DNA of 64,000 bases from Thiothrix caldifontis. Its GTDB lineage: Bacteria; Pseudomonadota; Gammaproteobacteria; Thiotrichales; Thiotrichaceae. Where the stretch lies: the NCBI RefSeq assembly GCF_900107695.1, contig NZ_FNQP01000012.1, forward strand, positions 1 through 64,000, written 5' to 3'. Below the pieces are notes generated by a model. It saw only the letters and a list, made by a program, of their open reading frames with translations, was not told where the DNA came from and did not search any database. The first letter of the stretch is position 1. Each line of letters starts with the position of its first letter. Of the stretch, positions 18,610-27,018 are shown in pieces. The position numbers and the translations under genes were made by a program.

Positions 18610-19395
18610 TTACCGTGTATCGACCATATCGCGGTAAGCGTGCCAACTGGCATACGAAATCAGCGGCATCGCAATAATCAGTCCAAGGCTAAACGGCAAC
18701 AAACCCGCGCCAATAATCACCGCAATGGTCGCCGCCCATGCCAACATCACTTTCCAATTAGCGAGGATGGCGCGAATGCTGGTATTCAATGCCGTCACCA
18801 AACTCACCTTGCGCTCCAACAACATTGGCACTGTCGCCACACCCGTCATAAATGACACCACCGCAAACAACAGCCCCACTGACATAAACGACAGCGTAAA
18901 CAGCCAACCCATTTTTGACCCCAGCAATGCCGCCATAAAGCCAATATAACTGTGTTGCTCCGCCACTGCCGTATCTTGCAGAAAAATATCCAGCACAATG
19001 GAGGACATCCGCAGCCACAACAACACCAACACGCCCAACATCGCCGAATACAACAGCAAATTAACCGGGTTACGTTTTAACGCCAACGTCGATTTCAAAA
19101 AGTTCACCGGATCACCGTGTTCACGCCGCAAACTTAAATCATACAACCCCAGCGCAAGGAACGGCCCCCACAACATAAATCCCGCCGCTTCCGCCATAAA
19201 AAAACCGGGGTTATTGGCAGAAAGCACACTCATCCCCATCCCCACCAAGGCAAAAATAATGCCATACAGCAGGCTAGACCACGGATTGGCTTTAATATCT
19301 TCCGCGCCTTGGCGTAACCACTTGGGAATATTGGCAAGTTCGACCTGACGCACAGGGTACTCAGTGAACGGCTGTTCGGTACTGATGGATTGCAT
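18610..19395 (-). CDS. DUF2189 integral membrane protein
   Basis: The 261-residue protein has about six membrane helices and the N-terminal region typical of DUF2189 proteins (WLRQGAEDIKANPWSSLLYG). The function of that family is unknown. It follows mnhG by two bases in the same direction, so it is very likely the last gene of the Mrp antiporter operon, although it is not a standard Mrp subunit. Confidence 0.8.
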   Translation of the reverse strand: MQSISTEQPFTEYPVRQVELANIPKWLRQGAEDIKANPWSSLLYGIIFALVGMGMSVLSANNPGFFMAEAAGFMLWGPFLALGLYDLSLRREHGDPVNFLKSTLALKRNPVNLLLYSAMLGVLVLLWLRMSSIVLDIFLQDTAVAEQHSYIGFMAALLGSKMGWLFTLSFMSVGLLFAVVSFMTGVATVPMLLERKVSLVTALNTSIRAILANWKVMLAWAATIAVIIGAGLLPFSLGLIIAMPLISYASWHAYRDMVDTR

Positions 19396-19397
19396 AA

Positions 19398-19769
19398 TTA
19401 TTCTTTCCTCCTGAATGGAGTTCCATCATACGAATTCACCACCCCTGATTCAACCACGGCTGAACGTGTCCGCTCCACCTGCTTCACCCGCAAATGCAAC
19501 GCCGCCTTCGCCATCATGTGTGCACTCACCGGGGCAGTCATGAACAAAAACAACGTCACCAGCACTTCATGCAAGCTCACCCCATCGGTATTGAACGAAA
19601 AGTACAACGCCGAAGCCACCAACACTGACCCCACGCCAATGGTCGTCGCCTTGGTCGGCCCGTGCAGGCGCATGAAAAAGTCCGGCATTTTCGCCAGCCC
19701 CCACGAACCCACCAACGTAAAAAACGCCCCCACCAACACCAGAATCGCTAACACTGCATCCAACATCAC
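19398..19769 (-). CDS. mnhG: Na+/H+ antiporter subunit G (MnhG/MrpG)
   Basis: The 123-residue protein has three helices and the family signature GSWGLAKMPDFFMRLHGPTKATT. It is a small membrane subunit of the Mrp complex, which swaps internal Na+ for external H+. It starts one base after mnhF ends. Confidence 0.92.
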   Translation of the reverse strand: MMLDAVLAILVLVGAFFTLVGSWGLAKMPDFFMRLHGPTKATTIGVGSVLVASALYFSFNTDGVSLHEVLVTLFLFMTAPVSAHMMAKAALHLRVKQVERTRSAVVESGVVNSYDGTPFRRKE

Positions 19770-19770
19770 C

Positions 19771-20046
19771 CTACTCCATAATATCGCCGCGCAGCAAATA
19801 CTTGCTCAGCGCAATCGTGCCCACAAACCCCATCACCGCAATCAGCAAGGCTGCCTCGAAATACAGCGCACTGCCTTGCAGCAAGCCGAACAACACCAGC
19901 AAGGCAATCGTGTTCAGGTACAGCGTATCCAGTGCCAAAATCCGGTCAGGCACATCCGGCCCCACCAGCAAGCGGTACAGGCTCAATAACAACGCCAACG
20001 ACACCATACCGAATGCCCAAGGCAACACCATATTCAACATTCGCAT
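19771..20046 (-). CDS. mnhF: Na+/H+ antiporter subunit F (MnhF/MrpF)
   Basis: The 91-residue protein has three helices and the family motif LLVGPDVPDRILALDTL. It overlaps mnhE by 13 bases, as usual for a coupled Mrp operon. Confidence 0.92.
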   Translation of the reverse strand: MRMLNMVLPWAFGMVSLALLLSLYRLLVGPDVPDRILALDTLYLNTIALLVLFGLLQGSALYFEAALLIAVMGFVGTIALSKYLLRGDIME

Positions 20047-20534
20047 AACACCTCTATCAATGGTTGTTCGTAACGCTGCTTCATTTCCCGAATGCTCGCC
20101 TCCACATCCGTCACATGCAACGCATGGATCAGCAATTGCCGCCGGTCAGCCGACACCTCACACGAAACCGTCCCCGGTGTCAGCGAAATCGTATTCGCCA
20201 GCAAACTCACACCCAACGGCGAACGGATGTCCAGTTCCAGCAGCATAAACGCAGGCTGGAGCTTGCGGGTAGAACCCAGAATCAACGCTGCCACATTCAG
20301 GTTCGCGACCACAATATCCCACAACACCACCGCCAGAAATTTCAGCAATACCCACGGACGCTGCACACACACCCGTTCCGGCCAAAATCCCACCGTCAAA
20401 AACGGAATCAGCAACGCCAGACCCGCGCCCAGCACCACATGCCCCATTGCCACGGTATTGTTCAACAACAACCAGATCAACAACAGGAGAACGCTCAACA
20501 ACGGATGCGGCAACAATCGTTTCAACATGCTCAT
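20034..20534 (-). CDS. mnhE: Na+/H+ antiporter subunit E (MnhE/MrpE)
   Basis: The 166-residue protein has two to three helices at the N-terminus and the conserved ISLTPGTVSCEV followed by LLIHALHVTD, the signature of MrpE. It overlaps mnhD by four bases. Confidence 0.92.
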   Translation of the reverse strand: MSMLKRLLPHPLLSVLLLLIWLLLNNTVAMGHVVLGAGLALLIPFLTVGFWPERVCVQRPWVLLKFLAVVLWDIVVANLNVAALILGSTRKLQPAFMLLELDIRSPLGVSLLANTISLTPGTVSCEVSADRRQLLIHALHVTDVEASIREMKQRYEQPLIEVLCEC

Positions 20535-22066
20535 TTACCTCCCACCGCAGGGTCGAATACCGCCGCACGATACCCCACCACATCCAGGGTTTGTGCCGCC
20601 ACTTGCTGCATGATTTCAGCCACCGGATGCGCCAACACCACCAGCAAGGGCACCGCAGCCAACAACCACAACACCGCCGTCAGACTCAGCCCAAATGCCG
20701 GAATCTGTGTCGGCAATACCGGGTCAGCCGCATCAGGCCGATCTTTCACCTTGTAAAACAGCACCGAACCACTACGCGCCAACGCAATTAACAATAAAGC
20801 ACTGCTAATCAAGACCGTTGCCAACACCGCCCAACGCCACGGGTGTTCCAATGCCGCCTGCAAAATCCACAACTTGCCAAAAAACCCCGACAACGGCGGC
20901 AAACCCAAGGCCGCCACCGCCGCCAACATAAACAAACCACCCAGCAAGGCATGGTGCGGCAAGCGCATACCGGGGTCAAAACGGTCGGCATACGTCCCGC
21001 GCCCGCGCACAATTACATCTGCCAGCAAAAACAAACCGCCCGCCAGCAAAGTCGAATGCACCAGATAATACAAAGCCGCCGCCAGCCCCGCTTCGGAATG
21101 CAAGCCCACGGCAATCAGCAACATTGCCACCGAAGCCAGCACCAAATATGCCACCTGAAAGCGCAAGCGAAACGCCGCCAGCACGCCCAACGCCGCCAAT
21201 ACCAAGGTGATCAGCCCCAAACCCAGCAACCACGGCGCATAGAAATACGCCAGATTTCCGGCATCCACCCCAAACACCGTGCCATGCACCCGAATAATCG
21301 CGTATACCCCCACCTTGGTCATAATCGCAAACAAGGCCGCCACCGGGGCAGAAGTCCTTGCATACGCCGCAGGCAACCACAAATACAGCGGAAACATTGC
21401 CGCCTTCAGCCCAAACACCAGCAACAGCAACAAACCCGCCGCCATCACCAGCCCTTCACGCTCCGCCGGTAATGCCGCCACTTTCGCCGCCATATCCGCA
21501 ATATTCAGCGTGCCCAATGCGCCGTACAACGCCCCCAGCGCAAACAGGAACACCGTCGAACCGACCAGATTCACCACCACATAATGCAGCCCCGCCACGG
21601 TGCGCTGCTTGCCGCCGCCATGCAGCAACAAGCTGTAAGAAGCCAGCAACAACACCTCAAAGAACACGAACAGGTTAAACGCATCTCCGGTCAGGAATGC
21701 CCCATTCAAGCCAAACAACTGCATCTGGAACAACACATGGAAATGGCTACCTTGCGCATCAATCTCGGTGACAATCGCATACCACAACGCCCCGACTGCC
21801 AGTATTGCCGTCACCAACAGCATCAACGCCGCAAGCTGATCAAACACCAAGGTAATGCCGAATGGCGCAGGCCAATTACCCAGCGCATACACCTGCCGCT
21901 GCCCCGCCAGCGAGGCATCAAACAACCACACCGCCAGCATTAGCAAGGCAAACGCGGCGACAAAACCCACCATGCGTTGCACCTGCAAACCCAACGGACG
22001 CAGTAACAACAAGAGGATTCCCGCCAGTAGCGGCAACAGGATTGGGAGGATTGGCAAGTGCATCAT
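20531..22066 (-). CDS. mnhD: Na+/H+ antiporter subunit D (MnhD/MrpD)
   Basis: This 511-residue, fourteen-helix protein of the NuoM/NuoN-type proton-translocating family has the conserved Glu in NLFVFFEVLLLASY and Lys residues in KAAMFPLYLWLP and MTKVGVYAI. It is one of the two large ion-pumping subunits and overlaps mnhC by four bases. Confidence 0.94.
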   Translation of the reverse strand: MMHLPILPILLPLLAGILLLLLRPLGLQVQRMVGFVAAFALLMLAVWLFDASLAGQRQVYALGNWPAPFGITLVFDQLAALMLLVTAILAVGALWYAIVTEIDAQGSHFHVLFQMQLFGLNGAFLTGDAFNLFVFFEVLLLASYSLLLHGGGKQRTVAGLHYVVVNLVGSTVFLFALGALYGALGTLNIADMAAKVAALPAEREGLVMAAGLLLLLVFGLKAAMFPLYLWLPAAYARTSAPVAALFAIMTKVGVYAIIRVHGTVFGVDAGNLAYFYAPWLLGLGLITLVLAALGVLAAFRLRFQVAYLVLASVAMLLIAVGLHSEAGLAAALYYLVHSTLLAGGLFLLADVIVRGRGTYADRFDPGMRLPHHALLGGLFMLAAVAALGLPPLSGFFGKLWILQAALEHPWRWAVLATVLISSALLLIALARSGSVLFYKVKDRPDAADPVLPTQIPAFGLSLTAVLWLLAAVPLLVVLAHPVAEIMQQVAAQTLDVVGYRAAVFDPAVGGK

Positions 22067-22491
22067 GGTGATTCCCCCTCACCCCCCAGCCCCCTCTCCC
22101 TCAAGGGGCGAGGGGGAGCAAGAGATCCTCTTAGCCCCTCTCCCCTTGAGGGAGAGGGGTTGGGGTGAGGGGTTCTTCCATCCACATGATCACTGCCCGT
22201 TTCCCCCCGCGCTTTCAACGCCAGCACGATGGCAAACGCCGTCATGCCGAAAGCAATCACAATCGCCGTCAGCACCAGTGCTTGCGGCAATGGGTCGGCA
22301 TATCCCGCTGCATCCGGGCGCACAATCGCAGGCACACCAATGGCCAGCCGCCCCATCGCAAACAGGAACAAATTGGTGGCATACGACAACAAGGTCAGCC
22401 CCATCACCACCGGAAAAGTACTGGCACGCAACACCAGATATACCCCGCAAGCCACCAGCACCCCGATACTCAAGGCAATCAGCAATTCCAT
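22063..22491 (-). CDS. mnhC: Na+/H+ antiporter subunit C (MnhC/MrpC) with repeat-derived tail
   Basis: Residues 1 to about 103 are a normal NuoK-like MnhC with three helices (VMGLTLLSYATNLFLFAMG, QALVLTAIVIAFGMTAF). The last 38 or so residues (from TPHPNPSPSRGEG through RPLRERGLGGEGESP) are Pro/Gly/Arg-rich and are encoded by the palindromic repeat at 22075-22172, not by family sequence. The repeat has replaced or extended the natural C-terminus yet still lets the stop overlap mnhD. The protein is otherwise intact. Confidence 0.9.
   Translation of the reverse strand: MELLIALSIGVLVACGVYLVLRASTFPVVMGLTLLSYATNLFLFAMGRLAIGVPAIVRPDAAGYADPLPQALVLTAIVIAFGMTAFAIVLALKARGETGSDHVDGRTPHPNPSPSRGEGLRGSLAPPRPLRERGLGGEGESP
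22075..22172. repeat. Palindromic G/C-rich repeat inside mnhC
   Basis: Long imperfect inverted arms (CCCCTTGAGGGAGAGGGG at the right, its complement at the left) flank a core containing GGGAGCAAGAG. The same core occurs at 34290 and 56609, so these belong to one dispersed repeat family. Confidence 0.75.
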
Positions 22492-25313
22492 TACACCTCT
22501 CCTTGCAGCACAGGTGTGGGCGCATCCAGCCGGTTCAGCTTGCCCAGTTCCACCAGAATCATTACCGTTGCCCCCACGACCACCAAAAACACGCCCATGT
22601 CAAAGAACATCGCACTCGCCAGCTCAAAATCGCCCACCACCGGCCAATGCACATGCGTATGTGCCGAGGTGAGGAACGGATACCCCAACGCCATCGCCAC
22701 CATCCCCGTGCCTGCTGCCACCAGCAAACCCGCCGCCAGCCACGAATGCATGTCAGAACGAATCCGTTGCGCCGTCCAGCCAATCCCATTCGCCAAGTTC
22801 TGCAACACAATTGCCAAGGCCGCGATCAACCCGGCAATAAACCCGCCACCCGGCAAGTTGTGTCCGCGCAGGAATACAAACACCGCCACCATCAACATCA
22901 GCGGGAACAACACCCGACTAAACGTTTGCAAAATAAACGGATTCGCCTCCAACGCCCAAGCGCGTCCACTGCTATCTTCCGCAGGCGCATACAATTTAAT
23001 TTGCTGCAACAAAGCAAAAATCCCCAAGCCCGCCAGTGCCAGCACCGCGATTTCACCCATGGTGTCAAAACCCCGAAAATCCACCAGAATCACATTCACC
23101 ACATTCGCACCACCACCGCCCGGCACACTTTGCGTCACAAAATAATCCGCCAGTGTTGCTGTCTCACGAGTCATCACAGCCAACGCCAATACCGCCGCCC
23201 CCAAACCCAGCAAGCCAGCCAAAATACCATCACGCCATTTGCGCCACACCGCACTGGTGCGCGGGGTATATTGCGGCAGGAAATACAAGGCCAGCATCAA
23301 CAACACAATCGTGACAATTTCCACCGACAATTGCGTCAAGGCCAAATCCGGCGCGGAAAATTTCACAAATGCCAGCGACACCACCAATCCGACTGCCCCC
23401 AATACCACCAGCGCAATCAAGCGCTCCCGATGCAATACCACACTCAATAAACTGGCAAGAATCAAGGTTGCCCCCACCGCGAGGCTTACCGCATCCAGTG
23501 GCAACAATACCCGTTCGCCCAACAAGGGCGCAGCACTCGACAAGAAACCCGCAGTTCCCATCAGCAAGGTAAAACCTAACACCCAGAACAACATATCCTG
23601 CAACGACCCCCGGTCAAACCCACGGGTCACGCCACGCGCCACCTGCAACAGCTTGTCGATTTTCCAGTCATACAAATGCCGCAATTGCTGACCACGCACC
23701 CGTGATTCATACCACGCAAACAGCGGCTTACGCACCGCATACACCGCAATCCCGCCCACCAGCGCGATAAAACTCATCAGCAACGGCTCGTTAAACCCAT
23801 GCCAAATCGCCAGACTGTATTCGGGCGGAACGCCTTGCAATGTTCCCTGCACCGCCACTGCCAGCAATGGCGCGACCGTAAACATCGGCAACATTCCCAC
23901 CGCAATACATAACACCACCAGCACATCCACCGGAATCCGCATAAACGGCGGCGGCTCATGCGGCATTTTCGGCAAATTCACCGGCTCACCGTTGAAAAAC
24001 ACGTCATGGATAAAGCGCAGCGAATACGCCACCGAAAACACCCCGGCCAGCGTTGCCATCACCGGAATCGCCTGCCCCCACAACGATTCTCCGGAAGCCA
24101 CCACCGCCTGATCGAAGAACATTTCCTTACTCAAAAAACCGTTCAGCAACGGCACACCCGCCATTGCCGCCGCCGCAATCATCGCCAACACCGCCGTATG
24201 CGGCATGTATTTCAGCAAGCCATTAATGCGGCGCATATCCCGCGTGCCGGTTTCATGGTCAATAATCCCCGCCACCATGAACAGCGAAGCCTTGAAGGTG
24301 GCGTGATTGATAATGTGGAACAGTGCCGCCACCGCCGCCAGTTCTGTACCCAGCCCAAACAGCAGCGTGATCAGCCCCAGATGGCTAATGGTCGAATACG
24401 CCAGCAAGCCTTTCAGATCGTGCTGGAACAAAGCCACGAATGCCCCCACCAGCAAGGTAATCATCCCTACCGTGCCGATCAGCCACGACCATTCCGGCGT
24501 ACCCGCCAGCACCGGAAAAAACCGCGCCAACAGGAAAATCCCCGCCTTCACCATCGTGGCGGAGTGTAAGTAAGCGGAAACGGGGGTCGGTGCTGACATC
24601 GCATTCGGCAGCCAGAAATGGAACGGAAATTGCGCCGATTTGGTAAACACCCCAATCGCAATTAACACCAAAGTCGGCAAATACAGCGCATGGGCACGGA
24701 TTTGTTCACCCGCCAGCAACACATCCGACAAGTTATAACTGCCTACCATCTGCCCCAGCAGCAAAATTCCCGCCAACAATGCCAATCCGCCACCGCCGGT
24801 GATGGCCAACGCCATCCGCGCCCCTTGCCGAGCATCCTCCCGGTGTTGCCAGTAACTAATCAGCATAAAGGAACTCAGCGAGGTCAACTCCCAGAACACC
24901 ATCAATTGCAGCAGGTTTTCCGACAATACCACGCCCAGCATCGACCCCATAAAGGTCAGCATGTAGGCAAAAAACCGCCCCATTGAATCTTTGGCTGAGA
25001 GGTAATAACGGGCGTAGAGGATGACCAATAAGCCAATGACAAGGATCATCAGGGCAAACAATGCGCCCAAACCATCCAGGCGGAAGGCGAAATCCAGCCC
25101 AATGGCAGGCATCCACACCCAAGACTGGATAAGGGTTTCGCCCGCAAACACAGCGATCAATGCAGGGTACAATACCCCCAACGCCAGCAAAGTCGTGATT
25201 CCCGCCAGCCATGCCGCTGCCACCCGATGAAAATGCGCAGCCCATGCCACCACTGCCGCCCCCACAAAAGGCAGCAATACCGCTAAGGGCAGATTAATTG
25301 TTGAAACATCCAT
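22491..25313 (-). CDS. mnhA: Na+/H+ antiporter subunit A fused to B (MnhAB/MrpAB)
   Basis: The 940-residue protein contains the full MrpA proton-channel part (about residues 1-500, with FFELTSLSSFML-type Glu in VFWELTSLSSFM and KSAQFPFHFWLPNAM), an MbhD/E-like middle (VVNVILVDFRGFDTMGE at about 735), and a C-terminal MrpB domain (LFPLMLMVAVFVFLRGHNLPGGGF, about 790-935). Fused A-B subunits are known in other proteobacteria. It is the first gene of mnhAB-C-D-E-F-G. The complex drives Na+ efflux and pH homeostasis. Confidence 0.93.
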   Translation of the reverse strand: MDVSTINLPLAVLLPFVGAAVVAWAAHFHRVAAAWLAGITTLLALGVLYPALIAVFAGETLIQSWVWMPAIGLDFAFRLDGLGALFALMILVIGLLVILYARYYLSAKDSMGRFFAYMLTFMGSMLGVVLSENLLQLMVFWELTSLSSFMLISYWQHREDARQGARMALAITGGGGLALLAGILLLGQMVGSYNLSDVLLAGEQIRAHALYLPTLVLIAIGVFTKSAQFPFHFWLPNAMSAPTPVSAYLHSATMVKAGIFLLARFFPVLAGTPEWSWLIGTVGMITLLVGAFVALFQHDLKGLLAYSTISHLGLITLLFGLGTELAAVAALFHIINHATFKASLFMVAGIIDHETGTRDMRRINGLLKYMPHTAVLAMIAAAAMAGVPLLNGFLSKEMFFDQAVVASGESLWGQAIPVMATLAGVFSVAYSLRFIHDVFFNGEPVNLPKMPHEPPPFMRIPVDVLVVLCIAVGMLPMFTVAPLLAVAVQGTLQGVPPEYSLAIWHGFNEPLLMSFIALVGGIAVYAVRKPLFAWYESRVRGQQLRHLYDWKIDKLLQVARGVTRGFDRGSLQDMLFWVLGFTLLMGTAGFLSSAAPLLGERVLLPLDAVSLAVGATLILASLLSVVLHRERLIALVVLGAVGLVVSLAFVKFSAPDLALTQLSVEIVTIVLLMLALYFLPQYTPRTSAVWRKWRDGILAGLLGLGAAVLALAVMTRETATLADYFVTQSVPGGGGANVVNVILVDFRGFDTMGEIAVLALAGLGIFALLQQIKLYAPAEDSSGRAWALEANPFILQTFSRVLFPLMLMVAVFVFLRGHNLPGGGFIAGLIAALAIVLQNLANGIGWTAQRIRSDMHSWLAAGLLVAAGTGMVAMALGYPFLTSAHTHVHWPVVGDFELASAMFFDMGVFLVVVGATVMILVELGKLNRLDAPTPVLQGEV

Positions 25314-25442
25314 TCAGCACCATTGCAACAAAGCCGGGTCGCTTCCGGCGGTGCCTTGATTCTACCCTAACAAAACCATGAAGTGCTGATTACGTCACGC
25401 TGGCGGGGTTAATGTGATACTGATCCCGCTCACCTAATGTGC

Positions 25443-25805
25443 TTAAAAGCGGTATTGCCATTCCACCCGATCGCGCTTCAGCCGCCAGCGTGCTTTGGCA
25501 TTGGAACGACCATTCGCAAACACTTTATCAGACAAGTTATCAAACACATTCTCGCGCACATTTTCACTGAGGCGGAAATCACGCCGCACCACCGCATCAC
25601 AATCCTGCATCAGCAAATAGCTATTCGTGCACTGGCGTTGCTGCAACTGCATATCATTGGTACGCAACGCAAACGGTTTGGTAATCGAATGGATAGATTC
25701 ATAAGACAGCGGCGCAGATGCCGTGCCACAAGCAGTGAGATTCAACAGCATCCCCGTCATCAGTAAGCCTTTTACTGCTGTCGCTCTCGTTGTAGTCTTC
25801 ATCAT
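25443..25805 (-). CDS. Small lipoprotein of unknown function
   Basis: The 120-residue product has a signal peptide and lipobox LNLTAC (Cys about 26). The mature part is charged and has two cysteines (RQCTNS, MQDCDA) that could pair. The C-terminus is basic. I do not recognise a family. Translation may be controlled by the hairpin directly upstream. Confidence 0.65.
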   Translation of the reverse strand: MMKTTTRATAVKGLLMTGMLLNLTACGTASAPLSYESIHSITKPFALRTNDMQLQQRQCTNSYLLMQDCDAVVRRDFRLSENVRENVFDNLSDKVFANGRSNAKARWRLKRDRVEWQYRF

Positions 25806-25830
25806 AAATACCTCGCATTTTGAGGTATTT
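25806..25830 (-). promoter_or_regulatory. Hairpin covering the lipoprotein ribosome site
   Basis: AAATACCTC and GAGGTATTT form a perfect 9-bp stem ending right at the lipoprotein ATG. The GAGG ribosome site is inside the stem, so folding should block translation. It could also act as a zapE 3' end hairpin. Confidence 0.45.
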
Positions 25831-25879
25831 TACCCATGACACTCCAAAATGGCTATTTTTTATTCATAGATATTATTAG

Positions 25880-27004
25880 TTAATGCATCACTTGCCCGTT
25901 TAAACGCACTGACTGATAGTCGTCACCTTGCATCTCATTCAAACGACTCAACGCCCGCTGAAACTCAAAGCGCAATTTCTCCCCTTGATACAGATTATCC
26001 AGCGCAATCGTCGTGGAAAAAATGAACTGCACCTGCCGGTCATACAACTCGTCAATCAGATTCAGGAAACGCCTCGCTGCCGATTCGTGTTCTTCGGTCA
26101 ACACATGCAAACCCGATAACACAATGTAATCAAAGCGTTCTGCCAACTCAATATAATCGCGGGTAGAACGCGCCGTTTCACACAAGGTCTTGAAATCAAA
26201 CCACACAATGTTTTCAGACAAGCGATGTGTCGGCAAACAACGCCCTTGCACCTCAATATCCTGCCCGACCTCAATGGCACCGCTGGCGAGTTCTGCGAAA
26301 CATTTTTCCAGCTCGTGTTCCACCAACACCGCATCGTCGTCTTCCAAAAAGCTATCTTGGCTGACGTGTTTCAACATGCGGTAGTCAATCTGGTTATCCA
26401 ACTCCACCACGTGCGTATGCTTTTTCAGTAACGCAATCGCAGGCAAAAAACGTTCGCGCTGCAAACCGTTTAAATACAAATCATCCGGCGGGCGGTTAGA
26501 AGTCGTCACCAAGGTAATACCGTGTTTGCACATCGCATCCAGCAAACCGTGCAGCAACATCGCATCCACAATATCCATGACGTGAAATTCGTCGATGCAC
26601 AACAGGCGCACTTCTTGTGCCAATTGCGCCGCCAATGCCTCCAATGGGCTACGATGGTGCGCCAGCCGTTTCAGTTCCTCATGAATGAAGAACATGAAAT
26701 GGTGGTAATGCATCCGCCGTTTTTCCGTCAGCGGCAGACGTGAATAAAACATATCCATCAACCACGTCTTGCCACGCCCGACGCCACCCCACAGGTAAGC
26801 GCCGCGCACTGGCTCGATCACCACATTATGCCGCTTGGAAAACACCGCCAACAAACCCCGCGAACGTGCCACGCGGGCAGTTTCACGCGGTTTGAGCAAG
26901 CCATTCCACACCTCTTGCAAGACCTTGAGACCTTCGAGTTGGGCGGGATCGTGTTGGATCGCACCCTCCTTGATGGCGTCGTGGTAATGCTTCAATAGCG
27001 GCAT
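25880..27004 (-). CDS. zapE: Cell division ATPase ZapE (AFG1-like)
   Basis: The 374-residue product begins MPLLKHYHDAIKEG at 27004, with AAGGA seven bases upstream. An ATG at 27022 overlapping the sucA stop is a weaker alternative. Walker A is GGVGRGKT (73-80), Walker B is LLCIDEFHVMDI, and the arginine-rich sensor TTSNRPPDDLY is present. ZapE binds FtsZ and acts in late division under stress. It follows sucA and probably shares its transcript. Confidence 0.92.
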   Translation of the reverse strand: MPLLKHYHDAIKEGAIQHDPAQLEGLKVLQEVWNGLLKPRETARVARSRGLLAVFSKRHNVVIEPVRGAYLWGGVGRGKTWLMDMFYSRLPLTEKRRMHYHHFMFFIHEELKRLAHHRSPLEALAAQLAQEVRLLCIDEFHVMDIVDAMLLHGLLDAMCKHGITLVTTSNRPPDDLYLNGLQRERFLPAIALLKKHTHVVELDNQIDYRMLKHVSQDSFLEDDDAVLVEHELEKCFAELASGAIEVGQDIEVQGRCLPTHRLSENIVWFDFKTLCETARSTRDYIELAERFDYIVLSGLHVLTEEHESAARRFLNLIDELYDRQVQFIFSTTIALDNLYQGEKLRFEFQRALSRLNEMQGDDYQSVRLNGQVMH

Positions 27005-27018
27005 AACGTTTCCTTCTT

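Noticed and set aside
21855-23450. Long plus-strand open frame (531 codons) opposite mnhC/mnhA
   Set aside because: It is the mirror of G/C-rich coding sequence, has a His/Gln/Pro-rich product without domains, and overlaps well-supported Mrp genes over its full length.
25314-25442. Gap between mnhA and the small lipoprotein examined for RNA genes
   Set aside because: No stable stem with a T run, no tRNA-like cloverleaf and no known riboswitch pattern seen.
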